DNA of 64,000 nt from the NCBI RefSeq assembly GCF_003814705.1, contig NZ_RKRA01000001.1, positions 248,001 to 312,000 on the forward strand, in the 5' to 3' direction. The notes under the pieces are model-generated. The model had not been told where the DNA came from and made no database searches. It was given only the letters and a program-made list of their open reading frames with translations. The stretch comes from Georgenia muralis. GTDB lineage: Bacteria > Actinomycetota > Actinomycetes > Actinomycetales > Actinomycetaceae. The stretch's first letter is position 1. Each line of letters begins with the position of its first letter. This document shows positions 18,332-26,970 of this stretch, in pieces. Position numbers and translations under genes: made by a program.

Positions 18332-18618
18332 GCCGGCGCCCCGGCGCCCGGCCAGGACTCGACGAGCCGGCTCACCTTCTCGATGCGCTCGCCGACGGCC
18401 GGCGCGGCGGGTCCCGGCGCGCTCGCCCCGGCGAGGCCGACGAGGAACGCCGTCAGCGGCGCCCCCGGGCGGCTGGGGCCGTGCGCCACGTCGCTGATGA
18501 GCCGGAGCAGCGCGGCGGAGTTGGCGTCCATCACCGACCGGTCCACCTCGAGCTCGGCGCACACGGCGTCGAGCCAGCGGTTCATCGCGGCCATCTTCTC
18601 GGTCTCGTCGCCCCTCAA
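18328..18618 (-). CDS. DUF6457 domain protein, molybdenum-cofactor associated
   Basis: A 96-residue helical protein of unknown role containing MNRWLDAVCAELEVD, RLISDVAHGPSRPGAPLTAF and a C-terminal IEKVSRLVESW helix. Domains like this are found beside or fused to molybdenum-cofactor genes in Actinobacteria, which fits its overlap with moaE. The TTG at 18618 is chosen because GGGAGGAG precedes it at five bases; the ATG at 18594 is the alternative. It is the first gene of a two-gene unit facing away from torD. Confidence 0.7.
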   Translation of the reverse strand: MRGDETEKMAAMNRWLDAVCAELEVDRSVMDANSAALLRLISDVAHGPSRPGAPLTAFLVGLAGASAPGPAAPAVGERIEKVSRLVESWPGAGAPA

Positions 18619-18830
18619 GGTGCTCCTCCCACGGGTCCGTCCGCGCCGTCGCGACGGGCGTGCGGCCATGGTGGCACACCCGTCCTGGGCCCTTCGTCAC
18701 CACTGGACGGAGACGGACGCCTCGCCGCACGGGGGCGCCGCTGGGGCGAAAGGCCCACAGGGCGTCCGAAGGTCCGGGGCACCATGAGGAGTGCGCCCGG
18801 TTCCGGACGCAGCCACCGGAGGGAATGGTC

Positions 18831-19559
18831 ATGACCGCCGCCATCGAACCCGTGCAGCCGCTGCCACCCGCGAGCCCCGACACCACGGTCGAGGCGAGCG
18901 TCGACCGCCTGCTCGAGGACCGCAGCCTCCTCGCCGTCACGCTCGACCACTACGCCGCGGCGTTCACCACCCTCTCCCGGCTCCTGCTCACCGCGCCGAC
19001 GGCGTACGTCCTCGCCCGGGTGCGCGACCCCGAGCTGCTCGAGGAGTGGCCGCTGCTCATGGACGCGGACTGCCGCCGGGGCACCGCGCTGCTCGCCGAG
19101 TCGGCCCTGGCCGGGGAGAAGCAGGACGTCGTCCACCGGGACTACAACCGGCTCTTCGTCGGCCCGGAGCGCATGAAGGCCCCGCCCTACGAGTCGGTGC
19201 ACCGCTCCGAGGAGCACCTGCTCTTCGAGGCCGAGACCATGCAGGTCCGGGCCTCCTACGCCGCCTTCGGGCTCGCTGCGCCGCGCCTGAACAAGGAGCC
19301 GGACGACCACATCGGCCTCGAGCTCAGCTTCGTCGCCGCGCTGTGCGAACGCGCGATGGATGCGCTGGAGTCCCGGCGCGACGACCAGCTCCGCCGTCTG
19401 CTGGGCGGCCTCGTCTCGTTCCTCGCGGACCACCTGCTCGTGTGGGCCCCGCGGTGCCTCACCCAGGCGGCGAACGCGTCCACCACCTTCTTCTACCAGG
19501 GTGTCGCCGCCCTCGGGCTCGGCACCCTCACCTCCGCCCGGGCGACGTTCCTCGCCTGA
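18831..19559 (+). CDS. TorD/DmsD-family molybdoenzyme maturation chaperone
   Basis: A 242-residue, mostly helical cytoplasmic protein. TorD-family marks are YNRLFVGPERMKAPPYESVH, the acidic LEEWPLLMDADC region, and a late helix with FLADHLLVWAPRC. Such chaperones bind the Tat signal of a molybdoenzyme and hold it for cofactor loading, so DmsA is the likely client. The ATG at 18831 sits seven bases after GGAGGG; an ATG at 18825 is too close to that site. The iron-sulfur protein gene starts four bases after its stop, in the same unit. Confidence 0.88.
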   Translation: MTAAIEPVQPLPPASPDTTVEASVDRLLEDRSLLAVTLDHYAAAFTTLSRLLLTAPTAYVLARVRDPELLEEWPLLMDADCRRGTALLAESALAGEKQDVVHRDYNRLFVGPERMKAPPYESVHRSEEHLLFEAETMQVRASYAAFGLAAPRLNKEPDDHIGLELSFVAALCERAMDALESRRDDQLRRLLGGLVSFLADHLLVWAPRCLTQAANASTTFFYQGVAALGLGTLTSARATFLA

Positions 19560-19563
19560 GCCG

Positions 19564-20664
19564 GTGACCCTCCGGTCGCTCCAGGTCTGGCTCTCCCACC
19601 AGCCCGAGCCCGTCGACCTCGAGCTGGTGTGCGCCGAGCACCCCGACCCGGGGCGAGGTGCACCGGCGGATGCGGGCGCGCGTGCCCGTCGTGACGGGGC
19701 TGGTGCGGGCACCCTCGTGCGCCTGCCGGGGTGCGCCGCCACCGTGGCGCCGTACGAGCTCGTCGAGCTGCTCGGCCTCGGGGCGCGCCGGGTGCGGGTC
19801 GACCTCGACGGCTGCGCCGACGCGGACGGCGCCCTCGCGCACCTCGGTCCCGTCGGCGCCATCGTCGCTGCCGGCGCGCCCGGACGCCTCGTCCTCGGCG
19901 CGCGTGCGTCGGGCCACCCGGACGACACCTCGTCAGCGAACGGGGACGACCCGGCCGACACCTCGACCGACGAGGACGAGCGCGCCGTCGCGTCTGCGGG
20001 CACCGCCACGGCCGTGCCCGGGGGGGCGGTCCCTCGTCCGACCGTCCGTCCTGGCACCACGCGTCGTCCCCACCCCTCCCCGCCGTCCCGACACAGGCGC
20101 CGGCGGGTGCTCGACGCCTCACACATGCCGGTCTCCCGCCGCGGGCTCCTCGGACTGGGCTCCGGCACCGGGCGGGAGCTCCCGCCGGACGGTCCCGCGC
20201 CGGGACGACTCGCCGCTGCGGTGGCCGCCGTCGTCCCCGCCGGCACCGACGGTCTGGAGGCGTACCCGGCGCCGGCGAGCCACCTGGGCGCACGCGGGTG
20301 CACGGCCTGCGGCGTCTGCGTCCAGGCCTGCCCGGCGGGGGCGCTGGGGTGGCGCGAGTCCGGCACCGACCCGGTCCTGGCCACGCTGGAGCAGCTCACG
20401 GCGGCGTGCGACGGGTGCCTGCGGTGTGTCACGCTGTGCCCGGCCGGTGCCCTGACGGAGCAGGGTCAGCGGAGCTGGGCGGACGTCCTCTCGGGCGTGC
20501 CCGTGCCGGTGGTCACCCTCGCCACCGCGCGGTGCCGACGCTGCGGCACCCGCTTCCCCACCACCTCGGGTGGCGCCTGGTGCCCGGTGTGCGACTTCCG
20601 GCGGCGCAACCCCTTCGGGAGCGTGCCCGCCCCCGGGCGCCCGGCTGCCGCCCGACCCGTCTGA
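19564..20664 (+). CDS. 4Fe-4S dicluster protein with internal twin-arginine motif and zinc ribbon
   Basis: A 366-residue protein with a mosaic layout. Residues 1-125 form an alpha/beta region with GTLVRLPGCAATVAP and VRVDLDGCADADG, faintly like the MvhD/FlpD electron-transfer fold; this is a weak resemblance. A Ser/Thr/Pro-rich linker follows. Around residue 190 comes MPVSRRGLLGLGS, which looks like a Tat-type motif in mid-protein. Then two cluster motifs, CTACGVCVQACP and CDGCLRCVTLCP, and a C-terminal zinc ribbon (CRRCGTRF with CPVCDF). It starts GTG four bases after torD. A role passing electrons to or helping assemble the DMSO reductase is inferred from context. Confidence 0.72.
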   Translation: MTLRSLQVWLSHQPEPVDLELVCAEHPDPGRGAPADAGARARRDGAGAGTLVRLPGCAATVAPYELVELLGLGARRVRVDLDGCADADGALAHLGPVGAIVAAGAPGRLVLGARASGHPDDTSSANGDDPADTSTDEDERAVASAGTATAVPGGAVPRPTVRPGTTRRPHPSPPSRHRRRRVLDASHMPVSRRGLLGLGSGTGRELPPDGPAPGRLAAAVAAVVPAGTDGLEAYPAPASHLGARGCTACGVCVQACPAGALGWRESGTDPVLATLEQLTAACDGCLRCVTLCPAGALTEQGQRSWADVLSGVPVPVVTLATARCRRCGTRFPTTSGGAWCPVCDFRRRNPFGSVPAPGRPAAARPV

Positions 20665-20774
20665 GCAACAGGCCGGGGCACCGAAGGACCTGCGTCCCTT
20701 GCCGGCGCCCGACCATGGGGCGAGCCTTCTGTCAGAGCCGCGCACCGCCCGCGGCCGGGACGGGAGGGTCCGCC

Positions 20775-21308
20775 ATGCCGCTGAGCGAGGCCGATCTGCG
20801 GAGCACCGCCCTGGCGGTCTTCCGCGCCTGGAACGACCACGACGTCGACGCCGTCCTCGGGTACCTCGCCGGCGACGTCCTGTGGGACTGGCCGGTCAGC
20901 GTGGGCCTGTACGGCAAGGACGCCGTGCGTGAGGAGCTCACCGACACCTTCACCGGCTTCCCCGACATCCACTTCCCGGTCGAGGACATCGAGATCTTCA
21001 CCCGGCTCGACCCGCCGGCCGTGGTGGCGACGTGGACGGCTACCGGCACGCTGAGCGGTCACCTGGAGATGGGTCTGCCGGTGACGGGCCGGTCCTTCCA
21101 CATCCGCGGCACCACCCTCATGCGGCTCCGGGACGAGGCCGTGGGCGAGTGGACGACGACGTTCGACACCTTCGCCCTGCTCCAGCAGCTGGGCGTGATG
21201 CCCGAGACCGACGAGCTGCGTTTCCGCGCCGGCGTGCTGACGACGATCCTCACCGACCGGGCGCGCACGATCGTCACAGCCCGGGTCAGGCGGGCACGGC
21301 GCCGCTGA
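20775..21308 (+). CDS. SnoaL/NTF2-like family protein
   Basis: A 177-residue protein with the NTF2-like cone fold pattern: VFRAWNDHDVDAVLGYLAGD at the start, then YGKDAVREELTDTFTGFPD, and strands ending in GTTLMRLRDEAVGEWTTTFD. The family includes small-molecule isomerases, ring-closing enzymes and binding proteins, so no reaction can be assigned. GGGAGG lies ten bases before the ATG. The last 40 residues are basic and outside the fold. Confidence 0.75.
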   Translation: MPLSEADLRSTALAVFRAWNDHDVDAVLGYLAGDVLWDWPVSVGLYGKDAVREELTDTFTGFPDIHFPVEDIEIFTRLDPPAVVATWTATGTLSGHLEMGLPVTGRSFHIRGTTLMRLRDEAVGEWTTTFDTFALLQQLGVMPETDELRFRAGVLTTILTDRARTIVTARVRRARRR

Positions 21309-21344
21309 CCTGATCGGCGGTGACCCTGCCGGAGGGCACCGTCC

Positions 21345-21995
21345 TCACGCGTCCGGACGGAGAACGGCGCGCTGGTAGTCCCGTCCGCTCTCCACGGAGA
21401 GCACGGCCAGCACCAGGGAGCCCAGGGCCCGCGTCACCACCGACGCGCCGTCGCGGGCCAGCCGCCCCGCGGCGTCGGGAAGGGCGGGGAGCAGACGGCC
21501 GGCGATGAGCTCCTGCTCGCGCGCCCTGAGCGAGCGACCGCCGGCGGTGTCCCCTGCCGCCCAGGCGGCCGCCTCCTCGTGGCAGGCCGCGGCGATCTGC
21601 CGGGCGCCGGCGACGAGACCAGGCACGTCGTCACCGAGCAGGTGGTGGTCGGCGGCGAGCGACGCCAGGTCGGCGTCCAGGGACCGTCGTCGCGCCCCGC
21701 GGGCGTGCACGTCCAGCCGCATGAGGTCGCCGGCGAAGATCTCGGCGTCACCGCCCAGCCAGCGTGCGGCGAGGCGGAGCCGGGTCGCGAGCTCTCCTGA
21801 GCGCAACCGTTCCGCCAGACTCGCGTCGGGGCCGTCGAGGATCTCGGCGACGACGTCCCAGGAGCCGGCCCGGTCGCGGGCCGCCTGGGCCACCTGTGCG
21901 TGGAAGGAGGCGACGGTGTCGTCACCGATGCCCTCCACCGGAGCCACACGTCCGTCGGGGCCGGCGCCGGCCGGGCCCGTTGCCCCGCCGCTCAC
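21345..21995 (-). CDS. Hypothetical helical protein, partner of DUF4097 gene
   Basis: A 216-residue protein that I do not recognise. It is Ala/Arg-rich and reads as long helices (for example GARQIAAACHEEAAAWAAGD and RAREQELIAGRLLPALPDA). No signal peptide, membrane segment or metal motif is clear. The GTG at 21995 overlaps the DUF4097 stop as GTGA, so it is the second gene of a coupled pair and probably acts with that protein. Confidence 0.6.
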   Translation of the reverse strand: MSGGATGPAGAGPDGRVAPVEGIGDDTVASFHAQVAQAARDRAGSWDVVAEILDGPDASLAERLRSGELATRLRLAARWLGGDAEIFAGDLMRLDVHARGARRRSLDADLASLAADHHLLGDDVPGLVAGARQIAAACHEEAAAWAAGDTAGGRSLRAREQELIAGRLLPALPDAAGRLARDGASVVTRALGSLVLAVLSVESGRDYQRAVLRPDA

Positions 21996-22801
21996 GCGGA
22001 GGTTCCCAGGGCACCACGGACGACGTCGAGGGAACCGGCGACCGAGCGCGTGGTGAGGAAGCACACCGCGCCGTCGCCCCGGTCCTCCACGGTCGTGGGG
22101 GTGAGCCCGCCGGGCCTGCGGTCGACGCCGTCGACCCGCACCTGGCCCGTCACCGTCCGTGCCGTCATCGACAGCCCCGTCCCGGCCGGGAGCTGCACCC
22201 GCATCGCGCCGGAGACCGTGGCCAGGTCCGCCATGGCCGAGTGCGCCGTCGTCGTGACGGAGATGCTGCCCGCCACCGAGGTGACCTCGGTGCGCGGCAG
22301 CTCTCCGGTGACCTCGGTGCGCGCGGCGGCGGTGGAGACCCGGACGGGGCCCACGTGGTCGCTGACCTCCACGGTGCCCGACGCCGAACGGAGGGTGGCC
22401 GCCCCGCGGCACCGGAGCACCCGGAGGGCGGCGGAGGCGGTCATGAGCGTGAGGTCCTCCGCGACGTCGGAGACCGTCGCGTCGGCCGTGGCCGTCGCCA
22501 CGTGGACGGTGGTTCCGTGCGGGACGTGCACGGTGAGGCTGGCGACGTCGGAGGAGCTGTACGAGCCCAGGCGGCGGGCCCAGCCGTCCCAGCCGAGCGT
22601 GGGGTAACCGATGCTCAGACGGGTCCCCTCCACCGAGATCTCGAGCGGGTTGCCGGTCACCTCGGCAACCTCGACGTGCACGTGGTCGCTGTCGTGGCCG
22701 TGGACCGAGACGCTTCCGGCGACGAGCTGGACCCGTAGTGCGTCAACCCCCTCGACGTCGTGCCGTGCCGGTCCGGGAACGATCCACGAGCGCGTAGCCA
22801 T
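21992..22801 (-). CDS. DUF4097 beta-strand repeat protein
   Basis: A 269-residue protein built of short beta repeats. The pattern of alternating Val/Thr/Ser strands with aspartates (VASLTVHVPHGTTVHVATAT, TLRSASGTVEVSDHVGPV, EVTSVAGSISVTTTAHSAM) is that of the DUF4097 beta-helix family. No signal peptide is present, and the N-terminus begins MATRSWIVPGPARHDVEGV. Function is unknown; members often sit with regulators or membrane proteins. It heads a two-gene unit with the hypothetical at 21345. Confidence 0.8.
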   Translation of the reverse strand: MATRSWIVPGPARHDVEGVDALRVQLVAGSVSVHGHDSDHVHVEVAEVTGNPLEISVEGTRLSIGYPTLGWDGWARRLGSYSSSDVASLTVHVPHGTTVHVATATADATVSDVAEDLTLMTASAALRVLRCRGAATLRSASGTVEVSDHVGPVRVSTAAARTEVTGELPRTEVTSVAGSISVTTTAHSAMADLATVSGAMRVQLPAGTGLSMTARTVTGQVRVDGVDRRPGGLTPTTVEDRGDGAVCFLTTRSVAGSLDVVRGALGTSA

Positions 22802-22928
22802 GGCGCCACGGTAACGCGCGCCGAGGCTGCCCGGAGCGGTGTGGCAGCGGTCGCGGGCGGCTCGGGAGCCCCGGCGGGTGCGCAGCGCTGTCGATCACCG
22901 GAGGGCGATGACCGGGAGGCCGCGGCGT

Positions 22929-22973
22929 CAGCGCTGCGGCGATCAGCGCTGCGGCGATCAGCGCTGCGGCCCG
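22929..22973. repeat. Three 15-bp tandem repeats at the 3' end of a dehydrogenase gene
   Basis: CAGCGCTGCGGCGAT occurs at 22929-22943 and 22944-22958, with a third diverged copy at 22959-22973. The copies straddle the stop codon (22958-22960) of the minus-strand gene, so the last codons are part of the repeat. Confidence 0.65.
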
Positions 22974-23950
22974 GACTCGCCGACGATGTCCACGACCAGC
23001 TTGCCGCTGACCTCGCCGGAGGCCATCCGGCCGAGTGCGGTGCCGGTCTCGGCGAGCGGGACCACGGTGTCGATGAGAGGCCGGGTACCGGTGGCGACGA
23101 GGAGCTGCTGGAGATCACGAAGCTGCTCGCGAGTGCCCATGGTCGTCCCGACGATGCGCAGGGAGCGGAAGAACACCCGGCTGAGCTCGGCAGGGGGCAT
23201 CGCTCCCGAGGTGGCCCCGGCGACCGCGACCGTGCCGCCGGGTCGCAAGGACCGCAGGCTGTGCCCCCAGGTGGCCTCGCCGACGGTCTCGAGGACGGCG
23301 TCGACCTGCTCGGGCATCCTCGCCCCGACGGGGAAGGCCTGGTGCGCGCCGACCTCGAGCGCCCGGTCGCGCTTGGCCTCGCTGCGGGACGTCACCCACA
23401 CCCGCAGGCCCGCGGCCCGGCCCAGCACGATCGCGGCGGTCGCGACCCCACCGCCCGCGCCCTGGACGAGGACGGTGTGCCCCGGCCGGAGATCAGCGGC
23501 GTCGAAGAGCATGCGGTAGGCGGTGAGATACGCCGTCGGAAGGCACGCCGCCTCGGCCCACGAGAGCTCGGGAGCCTTGGGGACGACGTTGCGCGCGGGC
23601 ACCCAGACCCGCTCGGCGAGCGTGCCCGGGTGGAGCTCGGAGAGAAGGGTGCGCCGCGGGTCGAGAGTCTCCTCACCGGTCCACGACGAGGAGGCGATCA
23701 CCGCGTGCACGACCACCTCGGTGCCGTCCCCCAGCGTGCCGGCGGCATCGGTCCCGAGGACCATGGGGAGCCGCTCGGACGGGAGGCCCACCCCGCGCAG
23801 GGACCACAGGTCGTGGTGGTTGAGCGCGGCCGCGCGGACGTCGACGGGCAGCCAGCCCTCGGCCGGCGACCCAGGGTCCGGCAGGTCCCCCACCACGAGC
23901 CCGGACAGCGGGTCGTCGGCGCTCTGGGTCCTCACGTAGGCGCATCGCAT
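22958..23950 (-). CDS. Medium-chain zinc-type dehydrogenase / quinone oxidoreductase
   Basis: A 330-residue cytoplasmic oxidoreductase of the MDR superfamily. The N-terminal GroES-like part has AAALNHHDLWSLRG and LGTDAAGTLGDG; the Rossmann part has LVQGAGGGVATAAIVLGRAAG for NAD(P) binding. The structural-zinc cysteine cluster of classical alcohol dehydrogenases is missing, which favours the quinone-oxidoreductase branch. The substrate is unknown. ATG at 23950 is used; 23956 is equally possible as no clear ribosome site decides. It faces away from bL37 by convergent spacing of under 80 bases on the same strand. Confidence 0.82.
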   Translation of the reverse strand: MRCAYVRTQSADDPLSGLVVGDLPDPGSPAEGWLPVDVRAAALNHHDLWSLRGVGLPSERLPMVLGTDAAGTLGDGTEVVVHAVIASSSWTGEETLDPRRTLLSELHPGTLAERVWVPARNVVPKAPELSWAEAACLPTAYLTAYRMLFDAADLRPGHTVLVQGAGGGVATAAIVLGRAAGLRVWVTSRSEAKRDRALEVGAHQAFPVGARMPEQVDAVLETVGEATWGHSLRSLRPGGTVAVAGATSGAMPPAELSRVFFRSLRIVGTTMGTREQLRDLQQLLVATGTRPLIDTVVPLAETGTALGRMASGEVSGKLVVDIVGESGPQR

Positions 23951-24027
23951 GGCCATCACGATAGGGCCGGGGACGGCGACGGGCCGGTCACCTCTGCGGG
24001 GACCGGCCCGTCTAGGAGGACGAGTCC

Positions 24028-24102
24028 TCAGGCGTTGGGACGCTTGCCGTGGTTGGCGGCGCTCCCCTTGCGGGAACGGCGCTTGCGACCGCGCTTGCTC
24101 AT
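24028..24102 (-). CDS. Ribosomal protein bL37 (24 residues)
   Basis: A 24-codon gene reading MSKRGRKRRSRK then GSAANHGKRPNA. This matches the actinobacterial ribosomal protein bL37, a tiny basic subunit of the large ribosomal particle first seen in mycobacterial ribosome structures. The start is supported by AGGAG seven bases upstream. It lies between a dehydrogenase gene and rsrA. It is short enough to be missed by length-filtered gene finding. About half of its residues are Lys, Arg or His. Confidence 0.88.
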   Translation of the reverse strand: MSKRGRKRRSRKGSAANHGKRPNA

Positions 24103-24283
24103 GGTTGTCTCCTGCTGCTCGGCTCATCGTCCGCCGGGCGACGGGCGAAATCTCGCCGATCATGATCCCACACTTCGCGCTCGGCGCGCTTCACCGAGGC
24201 CGGTGCCACTCGGGATCGGTGCGGACGCCACCCGGCATGCGGACGTCACCCGGACGTACGAACGTCGCCGGACCGCGTGTACG

Positions 24284-24604
24284 TCACTCCACGGTTCGGA
24301 CGCTCGTCACCCGCAGCACGCTGAGCTGGGAGGCGACCCGGACGCGAAGCGAGCTGGGCGCGACCTCGGAGCAGGACCGTCGCAGCAGCGCCCGGAGGTG
24401 CTGCTCCGCATCAGCTGCCTCGTGGCAGGTGGGGCAGTTGTCGGCATGGGCGCGGAATCGCGCGCACTGGTCCTCGTCGAGCTCGGAGTCGAGGAACTCC
24501 ATGAGGTTGTCGAGGAGCTCCTCGCACGTGCAGCGACCATCTCCGGAACGCTCACGCACCGCTCGCTCGGCGCGGTCGATCAGGTCGGGATTGTCCTCGG
24601 TCAT
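24284..24604 (-). CDS. rsrA: Zinc-containing anti-sigma factor RsrA
   Basis: A 106-residue redox-sensing anti-sigma factor that holds SigR until thiol oxidation releases it. The ZAS motif is HADNCPTC (H53-x3-C57-x2-C60), and an upstream [13 protein letters not shown] (C25, C27) supplies the partner cysteine. In the family, disulfide formation ejects zinc and frees SigR. The ATG at 24604 overlaps the sigR stop as ATGA, giving matched synthesis of the two proteins. Confidence 0.93.
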   Translation of the reverse strand: MTEDNPDLIDRAERAVRERSGDGRCTCEELLDNLMEFLDSELDEDQCARFRAHADNCPTCHEAADAEQHLRALLRRSCSEVAPSSLRVRVASQLSVLRVTSVRTVE

Positions 24605-25374
24605 GCCTTGGCCTCCGTCCGAAGTCCGAGCTCATGGGCATGGTCGACGAGCAGCTCCCGCAGCTGCCGTCGTCCCCGGTGGAGCCGGGACATCACCGTC
24701 CCGATCGGGGTGGCCATGATCTCGGCGATCTCCTTGTACGCGAAGCCCTCGACGTCAGCGAGGTAGACGGCGAGGCGGAAGTCCTCTGGAAGCTGGTTGA
24801 GCGCGTCTTTGATCTCCGAGTCGGGCAGGAGGTCGAGCGCCTCCGCCTCCGCCGAACGTAGACCGGTCGAGGTGTGCGAGGCGGCCCGGTGGATCTGCCA
24901 GTCCTCCACGGAGTCGGCGTCGGACTGCAGCGGCTCGCGCTGCTTCTTGCGGTACGAGTTGATGAACGTGTTGGTGAGGATCCGGTAGAGCCAGGCCTTG
25001 AGGTTGGTGCCCGGCCGGTACTGGTGGAAGGCGGCGAACGCCTTGGCGAAGGTCTCCTGGACCAGGTCCTCCGCGTCGGCCGGGTTCCGCGTCATCCGCA
25101 TGGCCGCGCCGTAGAGCTGGTCGAGATAGGGCAGCGCGTCCTGCTCGAAGCGGAGCGACCGCTCGGCGTCGGTCTCGCCGTCGGAGGTGCGGTCGAGGTC
25201 ACCCTCGTGGCTCTCGGTCATCGACATCCAGGTTAGCCCGGCCTGCAAGCCGGTGCCGCTCTCGGCCGGCTCGGCCAGCGAGAAGCCGGCTGCCGCCTTC
25301 GCCGACCGGACCGTCAGTGCGAAGGGATGGAGCGGCGCGAGGTTCGGGGCCAGAGCCTGGAGCGTCGCGGTCAT
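24601..25374 (-). CDS. sigR: ECF sigma factor SigR/SigH, with N-terminal extension
   Basis: Sigma factor of the disulfide-stress response. The core (from about residue 75) has region 2 ([29 protein letters not shown] is the segment; key motif [10 protein letters not shown]) and region 4 ([20 protein letters not shown]). Three starts are possible. ATG 25374 gives 257 residues and has AGGAG four bases upstream; ATG 25227 or 25221 give about 208 residues but lack ribosome sites. The extension keeps third-position G/C bias, so it looks coding. In Streptomyces coelicolor SigR also exists as a longer, unstable isoform made from an upstream start, which this resembles. A SigR-type promoter sits directly in front of the long start, and rsrA is coupled downstream. 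Confidence 0.9.
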   Translation of the reverse strand: MTATLQALAPNLAPLHPFALTVRSAKAAAGFSLAEPAESGTGLQAGLTWMSMTESHEGDLDRTSDGETDAERSLRFEQDALPYLDQLYGAAMRMTRNPADAEDLVQETFAKAFAAFHQYRPGTNLKAWLYRILTNTFINSYRKKQREPLQSDADSVEDWQIHRAASHTSTGLRSAEAEALDLLPDSEIKDALNQLPEDFRLAVYLADVEGFAYKEIAEIMATPIGTVMSRLHRGRRQLRELLVDHAHELGLRTEAKA

Positions 25375-25383
25375 GTCTCCTAC

Positions 25384-25409
25384 AACCGAACCGCGCGTCG
25401 GGGCATTCC
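25384..25409 (-). promoter_or_regulatory. SigR-type autoregulatory promoter
   Basis: On the minus strand GGAAT (complement of 25405-25409) is followed by exactly 18 bases and GTT (complement of 25384-25386). This is the published SigR consensus GGAAT-N18-GTT. The GTT ends nine bases before the ATG at 25374, so a transcript from it would be nearly leaderless for the long sigR form. Autoregulation is inferred from this match. Confidence 0.75.
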
Positions 25410-25452
25410 GAGAAGCGCGCCGGGAAACCCCGACAAGCGCGTGCGCTCGGGG

Positions 25453-26928
25453 TCAGGCGGCGAGGTGGTGGGTGGTGGGGAGGATCTCGGTGTTGTCGTG
25501 GCGGTGGAATCGCCATCGGTGGTGCTCGCGGGTGATGGTGATGCGGCGGGCGTGGACGTGGTCGTGGTGGTGCCAGCAGAGGAGGATGCCTTTGTTGGTG
25601 TCGGTGGGGCCGTGGTGGGCGTACCACCACAGGTTGTGGTGGATCTCGCCCTCGCCGGGTGGGGCGGTGCAGTCGGGGTACTGGCAGTGCCGGTCGCGGG
25701 CGATGATCGCCCGGGTCTGGGCGGTGGTGTACAGGCGTTCCTCGCGGCCGACGTCCAGGGGTTGGGAGTCGGGGCCGAAGATGACCCGGTGCAGCGCGGA
25801 GGAGCAGGCCAGGCGGGCCAGGAGGGCGTGCGGCAGGGGGGTGCCGTCGGCCAGGGTCGCGGGGTCGGCGTCGACCATGGTGGTGGTGTCGTAGTCGGTG
25901 GAGATCACCGTCCCGCACCCGCTCTGGCCGCACCCGCACCCGGCCGGGGCGGCCGGCGGGTGGAACGCGCTGCCCGCCCCACCGGCAGCCCCGGCAGCCC
26001 CAGCCCCGGTGGTGTCGCGGTGGTGGGGGCCGGTGGTGGTGAGGCGGTGGAGGGTCTCGAAGGGCACGATCACGCTCAGGTGGGGGCGGGTGCGGGCGTG
26101 GGGGCGCAGGGTCCCGGAGTCCAGGGCCAGGCGGGCGATGCCGGTCAGGGCCCCGGCGCGGCGCTGGGCCGGGGTGGCCGGGTCGGTGTGGGCCGGGGTG
26201 CCGGTCCGGGCGGTCAGGGCGGTGTTGAGGACCTCCCCGTTGGTCTCGGAGAGCCAGCCCTTGAGGGACCACCCGCCGGTGGTGCGGGAGAGGTAGAGCT
26301 CTTCCCGGTCGGTCTCGGCGCGGTAGCGCTCGTCCGCCGCGGCCGGGTCGGCCCGGATCGCCCACGCCTTGACCAGGTGGGTGAACGCGGACGCGTCCAT
26401 GCCCTGGGCGTGGCCCAGGAGGAAGTCCTCACCGGTGTCGGGGTCCGCCAACCGCCCCCGCAGGGTGTCGGTGGTCAGGGCGTGGCGGACCAGGGCCGCG
26501 GCGTGGTCGGGGCTGACCCGCCCGGCGGCCAGCGCCGCCGCGGTGGCGGGCAGGTGGTCGCGCAGGGCCCGGGTCCGGGCCACCTCGACCCGGGCGGTGA
26601 CGTCGGTACGCCCGGTCCGGGCGCGGTACCACGCGGGCAGCGACCGGGCCCCGTCGGCCGCCCACAGCCCGTGGGCGTCCACCGCCGCGAGGACCCGGCC
26701 CGCGAGGGCCTCGACCTGACGGCGCAGCCCCTCCACGACGGTGACCGCGTCCAGGACCTCCTGCCCCGCCGCGCCCAGCACGTCGACCTCGAGCACCGCC
26801 GCGACCTCGACCGCGACCCGCGCCAACCCCACCGACAACGACACCGGCCCAGACGACTCGGACGCGGCCGGCGCGGCCCCCGGGCGGCCGGCCTCGGACG
26901 AGACGCCGTCGGTGCCGTCGGTGCTCAT
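25453..26928 (-). CDS. DUF222 / HNH endonuclease domain protein (REP13E12 type)
   Basis: A 491-residue protein: a DUF222 helical region over most of its length and an HNH nuclease motif near the C-terminus, [20 protein letters not shown] then [14 protein letters not shown], with two Cys-x-Cys type zinc positions. These proteins are abundant and often multicopy in Actinobacteria and are thought to be nucleases of mobile or stress-linked kind; the cellular role is unsettled. ATG 26928 is preferred, being next to a G-rich ribosome site. A LexA-type box lies about 50 bases upstream. The gene separates sigR from aroA. Confidence 0.88.
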   Translation of the reverse strand: MSTDGTDGVSSEAGRPGAAPAASESSGPVSLSVGLARVAVEVAAVLEVDVLGAAGQEVLDAVTVVEGLRRQVEALAGRVLAAVDAHGLWAADGARSLPAWYRARTGRTDVTARVEVARTRALRDHLPATAAALAAGRVSPDHAAALVRHALTTDTLRGRLADPDTGEDFLLGHAQGMDASAFTHLVKAWAIRADPAAADERYRAETDREELYLSRTTGGWSLKGWLSETNGEVLNTALTARTGTPAHTDPATPAQRRAGALTGIARLALDSGTLRPHARTRPHLSVIVPFETLHRLTTTGPHHRDTTGAGAAGAAGGAGSAFHPPAAPAGCGCGQSGCGTVISTDYDTTTMVDADPATLADGTPLPHALLARLACSSALHRVIFGPDSQPLDVGREERLYTTAQTRAIIARDRHCQYPDCTAPPGEGEIHHNLWWYAHHGPTDTNKGILLCWHHHDHVHARRITITREHHRWRFHRHDNTEILPTTHHLAA

Positions 26929-26970
26929 CCACCCCACCCCTTCCCGGGTCCGGTCCCTCTCCTTCCCACC

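Noticed and set aside
25384-25409. Alternative GTT 13 bases after GGAAT before sigR
   Set aside because: Spacing is wrong for SigR; the second GTT at 18 bases fits exactly.
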